The position numbers and the translations under genes are program-made. Shown in pieces: positions 15,091 through 19,590 of a stretch of DNA of 19,590 nucleotides. The stretch comes from a bacterium. Lineage in GTDB: Bacteria > JACRDZ01 > JAQUKH01. Each line of letters opens with the position of its first letter. Within the stretch, counting starts at the first letter, position 1. Below the pieces are notes generated by a model. The model did no database searches, was not told the DNA's origin, and saw nothing but the letters and a program-made list of their open reading frames with translations. The stretch spans positions 1 to 19,590 of the forward strand of contig JAQUKH010000038.1 of assembly GCA_028719205.1 (NCBI GenBank), given 5' to 3'.

Positions 15091-16467
15091 ATGAGAATAG
15101 TTTTTATCAATCCATCTTTACGCCCTTACGCTAAACGCAGGCATTTGCCTGTGGGGCTGGCTTATGTTATGACCGCCGTAAAAAAGTCCGGTTTTAAGTT
15201 CGATCTCATTGATATGGATGTCAATGATTTGTCTATGGATGATTTAACCGGTATTTTGAGCCGGGATATTTACGATGTATATGCTTTCGGATGCATAGTA
15301 ACCGGATTTAGGTTTGCGCGGCAAATATCTGAAATTATTAAAAACACCAACCCGCGCGCAACTATCATCGCAGGTAATTCCGTTGCTTCTTCAATTCCGG
15401 AGCTTTTACTTAAGAATATAAAAGTAGATATTGCTGTCTTGGGCGAAAGCGATATAACCATAGTTGAGTTATTGGAGGCTCTTAAGTCCGGAGCAAGTCT
15501 TTCCGGTGTGAGGGGGATAGCATTTAAGCAGGATGGCAAAGTAGTGTTTACGTCTTCCCGTCCGATGGTATCCGATATTGATATCCTGGGATTTCCCGAT
15601 TGGAGGATGTTTGATTTAGAAAAATATAATAAATATGGCCACATAAATGCCAATTGTTTTTCCACGGATAAAGCTCTTTTATATCCGCTCAATGCCGCAC
15701 GGGGATGCCCGTTTAACTGTTCTTTTTGTTACCATGTATTTAAGGGTCAGAAATATCGCAAGTATTCAGAGGAGCGGGTGATGGATGAAATTAAGCGTTT
15801 AGCCGGGGAATACGGGTGTAATTATATTTCCTTCTGGGACGAGTTGACTTTCTCTACTATTAAGAATGTGCGGGATATGGTCAGCCGTATAAGCAGCCTG
15901 GGTTTTAATATCAAATGGGAGGCATCGGCCCGCGGTAATCTTTTCCGGAGTGAGCATGTGGAGTTGGTTAAAGAGATGAAAGATTCCGGCTGTGAAAATA
16001 TATCTTTTTCTCTGGAAAATGCCGATCCCCGGATTTTAGCTTTTATGAACAAAAAAATGAGCGTTGAACAGTTTATAGAACAAACAAAAGTGCTTTGGAG
16101 TGGAGGAGTAGTCCCGCTTACGAGCGTGATTTTTGGCTATCCTCAGGAAACGCCCGAATCCATCAAAAAAACTATCAAAGTTTGCGAGGAGTGCAATATT
16201 TTCCCCAGTGTTGGATTTTTGCTGCCGTTACCAGGAACCCATATTTACGAATGGGCAAAAGAACATAATTTTATTACTAATGAGATTGAATATCTGGAAC
16301 GTATAGGAGATCGTCAGGATTTTCATATCAACTTAACCTCAATGCCCGATGATGAATTTGTAAATATCGTAGAATCTGAACTACAGACCCTAGCTCATAA
16401 ACAAGGGTTGAAGCTTGATTCAGTATTTAAAACAACCACTTATCAAAAACCTAAAAATGTCAATTAA
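15091..16467 (+). CDS. B12-binding-domain radical SAM protein
   Basis: This is a 458-residue radical SAM enzyme of the cobalamin-domain (class B-like) group. The N-terminal part (MRIVFINPS, PVGLAYV, VLGESDITIVELL) is a Rossmann-like B12-binding-type domain. The iron-sulfur cluster cysteines are C206, C210 and C213 in GCPFNCSFC, followed by an elongated TIM-barrel region with ISFWDELT, ISFSLENADPRIL and VIFGYPQETPESIKKT. The His in the typical B12 loop is not evident, so B12 may bind base-off or the domain may be only structural. I choose ATG 15091 over the in-frame TTG at 15064, because the product then begins with the family's usual first strand. Members methylate unactivated carbons or do other radical chemistry. 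In a sugar cluster a C-methylation is a guess. Its codons look richer in G+C than its neighbours'. Confidence 0.87.
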   Translation: MRIVFINPSLRPYAKRRHLPVGLAYVMTAVKKSGFKFDLIDMDVNDLSMDDLTGILSRDIYDVYAFGCIVTGFRFARQISEIIKNTNPRATIIAGNSVASSIPELLLKNIKVDIAVLGESDITIVELLEALKSGASLSGVRGIAFKQDGKVVFTSSRPMVSDIDILGFPDWRMFDLEKYNKYGHINANCFSTDKALLYPLNAARGCPFNCSFCYHVFKGQKYRKYSEERVMDEIKRLAGEYGCNYISFWDELTFSTIKNVRDMVSRISSLGFNIKWEASARGNLFRSEHVELVKEMKDSGCENISFSLENADPRILAFMNKKMSVEQFIEQTKVLWSGGVVPLTSVIFGYPQETPESIKKTIKVCEECNIFPSVGFLLPLPGTHIYEWAKEHNFITNEIEYLERIGDRQDFHINLTSMPDDEFVNIVESELQTLAHKQGLKLDSVFKTTTYQKPKNVN

Positions 16468-18250
16468 TGATGATGCCTGCGGGACTGAGGCCATAATTTT
16501 GAATACAATTTTTGACGCAGACCACTGCATAAACAATGGCCTGCATAAAAACCGAATACTTTTTTCAACTTTAGCAAGCATAGATGTTTATCTTGAAGAT
16601 AAATACAAGGTGGAATGCCGATGCCTCAGTAATTTTATTAACCTTCCGGAAACTTTAAAGATTAAAACTGACGCATCCAGGATAGTTGAAAACGCCTTAA
16701 GCGAAGCGGAAATCAAAGTAAGTCCTGAAATCAACGAACTCCTTGGTTTATCGATGCGATATTTTGAACCAACATATTCATATCTTGGTAAGCAGCTTGT
16801 AGCTGGCAGGCTTTGTTTCATAAAAGCTTTAAATAATGCAGTCGAAAAACACCAGATTAAAAAAATTTATTTTTACAATAAAACGTTTAATTCTTTTTTG
16901 GATATTAACAGCGATTTAAGAAAATGGATAATCGCTTATTTTCCCTTTCTTGATATAAAGGAAATTATTGCGCCTCTAAGAGAAAGCAAGAAACCAAACT
17001 TAGCGCTGGCTGTTATCCGCTTATTTAAAGCAATACTGCGAGCATCAAAAAGAAATGTCAGCATATTACTAATGATGTATACAAATAAGACAAATTTTTT
17101 ATATTTTTTCAAAAAATATAAAAACATCCTTATTTATGAAGATTTAATGAACGCCGCCTTTTTGAAAACACTATTAAAAAATCTAAATATACTCTATTAC
17201 CTTCCTAACGCTAAAAGCCCATGGGGAAGGCGCTCTATGCGGCACTATATATCAGCCGTAAATATCAAAAGTTTATTTTCTAAATGTAAATCTACCGATC
17301 AACAAGAAAGCGAATTTCTTGAAGAAATGAGGGAGGACTTTATAAAAAATGCCGATTCACTCCTGGGGGCAATACATCAGATAGATACGCTTAATAAGAA
17401 GTATCCTCTTTCTCTTGGTATCTGGGGTAATTCACCGGTTGAAAAACATAAAGCACTGATTTTTGAATTTTTAATGTCCAAGAAAATCAAAGTTATTGGG
17501 GTTCAACATGGCTGTATTTTTGGCGACTCTCTGGAGCCTTGGCATTTTGATTGTGATTTTAACAGATGCGATTTTTTTATCAGCTATGGCTTTACCCAAA
17601 AAGATCTCGCAAGATTGTATCCTGACAAGCAAATAAAAGTAAAAATAGAGCCGCTGGGGGGAGCTGAGCCGACCAAGAAAAATTCCAAACAAGAGATTAT
17701 TGACATCATTTTTCCCCTTGCCAACACAGCTTCCATGTTTGAGGGGGGTATGATGCGGACTCCGCCGCATTTATTAACGGAATCACAAATAAAGATTTTG
17801 AATTACCTGAAAACATTAGATAAAGAGAAAATAGTAATAAAACCATTTAAGGATTCCAATGTTAATAATTGCGCAATTATTCCATTGTTAAAAGATTTAA
17901 ACAATATGCAAGTTGTTAACGATGTAACGCTCAACGATTTTCTTATCGCGCATCATCCTCGGATTGCGATATTAGAATATCCTTCATCCCCTTTATTTGA
18001 TATTATTCATTTTGACACTGAGATTTTCCTTCTGCAGAATCCCTTAAATCCTTATGATAAGAACGCAAAGGAAGAACTTTTCAAAAGAGCGCACCTGGCA
18101 GATACCGTTGAAGAACTGCTAAAGCTAGTTTCATTATTTTTACAGAATAAACTATTTTCAAAAAGAGACCAAACTTTTTACAATCACTATGTTTTTCGCA
18201 GAGACTCAAAAGAAAAGATACTTAATTTTATAAACAACCTTATTGTGTAG
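16457..18250 (+). CDS. Putative surface-carbohydrate transferase with Gln-His-Gly motif
   Basis: The 597-residue protein has no signal peptide or multiple membrane segments. A Q350-H351-G352 motif in KVIGVQHGCIFGD is followed by ISYGFTQKDL and KIEPLGGAEP. This layout (QHG, then a Rossmann-like nucleotide-binding half ending in G-G/G-x-P) is seen in GT-B type surface-polysaccharide transferases such as Kdo- and poly-glycerol-phosphate-like ones. It may also relate to the LIC12162-type transferases reported near nonulosonic acid loci, but its N-terminus does not clearly show their features. The function is inferred: it could add the cluster's own sugar to a growing chain. ATG 16457 is chosen over the in-frame TTG at 16415. 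It overlaps the radical SAM gene by 11 bases and is strongly AT-rich (one hand-counted row, 16861-16920, is about 18% G+C). Confidence 0.7.
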   Translation: MSINDDACGTEAIILNTIFDADHCINNGLHKNRILFSTLASIDVYLEDKYKVECRCLSNFINLPETLKIKTDASRIVENALSEAEIKVSPEINELLGLSMRYFEPTYSYLGKQLVAGRLCFIKALNNAVEKHQIKKIYFYNKTFNSFLDINSDLRKWIIAYFPFLDIKEIIAPLRESKKPNLALAVIRLFKAILRASKRNVSILLMMYTNKTNFLYFFKKYKNILIYEDLMNAAFLKTLLKNLNILYYLPNAKSPWGRRSMRHYISAVNIKSLFSKCKSTDQQESEFLEEMREDFIKNADSLLGAIHQIDTLNKKYPLSLGIWGNSPVEKHKALIFEFLMSKKIKVIGVQHGCIFGDSLEPWHFDCDFNRCDFFISYGFTQKDLARLYPDKQIKVKIEPLGGAEPTKKNSKQEIIDIIFPLANTASMFEGGMMRTPPHLLTESQIKILNYLKTLDKEKIVIKPFKDSNVNNCAIIPLLKDLNNMQVVNDVTLNDFLIAHHPRIAILEYPSSPLFDIIHFDTEIFLLQNPLNPYDKNAKEELFKRAHLADTVEELLKLVSLFLQNKLFSKRDQTFYNHYVFRRDSKEKILNFINNLIV

Positions 18251-18262
18251 TCCATTAGAAAG

Positions 18263-19590
18263 ATGACAGAACAAAAAAACGATTCACTAAAGAAAAGATA
18301 TTTTTATAAACTCTTTTGTAATATGCTATGCATTCCTATTAGCCTTGTTAGCCAGGGAATAATACCTAGGGGGCTTGGACCAAAAAATTATGGAGATTTT
18401 AACTATTTAACAAATTTCTTCAGTCAAATCTTAAATTTTCTTGGGATGGGCACATCCATAGGTTTTTACACAAAGCTATCGCAGAAACCAAACCGAAACA
18501 AATTGGTAGTTTTTTATTTATATTTTATAGGGGCGGTCAGCTTCTTAGTTTTGGTTCTAGTTATAATCGCCCAGATAACCGGATTATACAAAAAAATCCT
18601 GCCTGATCAGGGATTGTTATATATCTATTTAGCAGTTTTTCTTGGAATCCTTATATGGATAAATGAAGTTATGAATCAAATGGTTGACGCGTACGGCCTT
18701 ACGGTATCTGCCGAGATAAGAAAATCTTTCCAGAAAATAGCAGGCTTGATACTAATCGGAGCTTTATTTATATACAACAAAATAAATCTTTTCAACTTTT
18801 TTTTATATAATTTCATTCTGCTCTTTATATCAATTTTAATTTTTATTTCTCTTATCAGAAATGAGCCACGATTTAACATTGAAACTTTAAAACTCAAAGT
18901 TACAGAAATAAAAAAACATATAATAGAATTCTATGAGTATTCGCATCCATTATTCATATATGCAGTTTTAAGCGCAATTGTCAACATCTTCGATCGCTGG
19001 CTATTGCAGGTTTTTGGCGGCAGTATTAAACAGGGATTTTTTGCATTATCATATCAAATAGGAAGCATCTGTTTCTTGTTTGCGGGCGCAATGACCCCTT
19101 TAATAAACAGAGAATTCTCAATAGCTTATGACAAGCAAGACGTTGGAACGATGGCGGATCTTTTTCGCAAACACATTCCCTTGCTGTGTTCAATTACCGC
19201 TTTTATAGCTTGTTTTGCGGCTGTTAATGCCGATAAAATCACCTTGATCTTAGGAGGAGGCAAGTTCAGGGACGCGACCGTTGCCGTTTGTATTATGTCA
19301 TTCTATCCAATCCACCAGGCATACGGACAGCTAACCGGAGCGGTATTTTACTCGACCGGTCAAACAAAACTATATAGAAATATTGGTTTATTCTTTTTAA
19401 TTATCGGCTTGCCTATGACGTATTTCATGATAGCACCAAAAAACAATATGGGATTAGATGCCGGGGCAACAGGATTGGCCATAAAAACAGTATTGATAAA
19501 TGTCCTTTCGGTAAATGTGCTCTTATATTATAGCGCAAGATTTTTACGTTTAATTTTTTGGAAATTCGTAGTCCATCAGATCATAGTAAT
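18263..19590 (+). CDS. Wzx-type polysaccharide flippase / MOP-family exporter (3' partial)
   Basis: The frame from ATG 18263 stays open to the window edge (442 codons). It encodes a strongly hydrophobic protein with many predicted membrane spans. The N-terminal region includes RGLGPKNYGDFNYL, matching the GxGxxxYGxY-like signature of O-antigen/teichoic-acid flippases. Later FDRWLLQVFGG and ALSYQIGS resemble the central helices of MATE-like/Wzx proteins. It should move lipid-linked repeat units across the inner membrane. Length so far is near a full Wzx, so few residues are missing. It sits 12 bases after the transferase gene. This closes the cluster logically: sugar synthesis, tailoring, transfer, export. 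No polymerase (Wzy) or chain-length protein is visible in the window. Confidence 0.86.
   Translation, partial: MTEQKNDSLKKRYFYKLFCNMLCIPISLVSQGIIPRGLGPKNYGDFNYLTNFFSQILNFLGMGTSIGFYTKLSQKPNRNKLVVFYLYFIGAVSFLVLVLVIIAQITGLYKKILPDQGLLYIYLAVFLGILIWINEVMNQMVDAYGLTVSAEIRKSFQKIAGLILIGALFIYNKINLFNFFLYNFILLFISILIFISLIRNEPRFNIETLKLKVTEIKKHIIEFYEYSHPLFIYAVLSAIVNIFDRWLLQVFGGSIKQGFFALSYQIGSICFLFAGAMTPLINREFSIAYDKQDVGTMADLFRKHIPLLCSITAFIACFAAVNADKITLILGGGKFRDATVAVCIMSFYPIHQAYGQLTGAVFYSTGQTKLYRNIGLFFLIIGLPMTYFMIAPKNNMGLDAGATGLAIKTVLINVLSVNVLLYYSARFLRLIFWKFVVHQIIV

Noticed and set aside
15270-15692. 140-codon open frame on the minus strand
   Set aside because: It lies wholly inside the radical SAM gene, which has clear catalytic motifs; no ribosome site or recognisable domain on the minus strand.
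16415-16456. TTG start for the QHG-motif protein
   Set aside because: It would enlarge the overlap with the radical SAM gene and lacks a ribosome site; ATG 16457 gives an 11-base overlap.
1-19590. Mobile elements, CRISPR, tRNA or phage features
   Set aside because: No transposase, integrase, repeat array, inverted-repeat borders or tRNA-like fold was seen by eye. A diffuse small element could still be missed.

Overview
The window is one long, single-direction surface-polysaccharide biosynthesis operon (O-antigen, capsule or a glycosylation locus). All 17 genes lie on the + strand. No gap between genes exceeds 12 bases, and several junctions are ATGA overlaps, so the genes are probably co-transcribed and translationally coupled. 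I see no promoter, terminator, tRNA, rRNA, CRISPR array or insertion sequence. Both ends are cut inside genes: an aminotransferase at the left and a flippase at the right. The organism cannot be named from the sequence. AT-rich, lysine-rich genes and a dense set of nucleotide-sugar enzymes suit an uncultivated Gram-negative-type bacterium (Omnitrophota-like lineages are one guess), but this is weak inference.

Region 1 (1-4727) is richer in G+C. It holds a PLP-dependent sugar aminotransferase, a divergent nucleotide-sugar dehydrogenase that has lost its catalytic Cys and Lys, an AsnB-type glutamine amidotransferase and a hexapeptide-repeat acyltransferase. With a normal dehydrogenase this would read as a route to an amino, N-acyl or amidated sugar acid.

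Region 2 (4728-11565) looks like a nonulosonic (sialic, legionaminic or pseudaminic-like) acid module. It has an N-acetyl-sugar amidotransferase of the WbuX/WbpG/PseA type, an unrecognised 114-residue protein, a second AsnB-type amidotransferase, a NeuB-family synthase, a PseG-like protein without the family's catalytic His, an SDR epimerase/reductase and a metallophosphoesterase. The HisH/HisF partners that normally feed ammonia to WbuX-type enzymes are absent from the window, as is a CMP-sugar synthetase.

Region 3 (11578-16467) holds tailoring enzymes: an ATP-grasp ligase, a SAM methyltransferase, a PIG-L deacetylase directly followed by a 10-formyl-THF-dependent formyltransferase (suggesting an N-acetyl to N-formyl exchange), and a B12-binding radical SAM enzyme. 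Region 4 (16457-19590) holds a large protein with a Gln-His-Gly motif, probably a sugar transferase, and a Wzx-type flippase that runs off the end.

The most interesting points are the unusual amidination module (WbuX-like enzyme, small unknown protein and AsnB-like enzyme with no HisH/HisF), the recurrence of altered active sites in otherwise intact genes (dehydrogenase, PseG-like protein, formyltransferase), and the deacetylase/formyltransferase pair.
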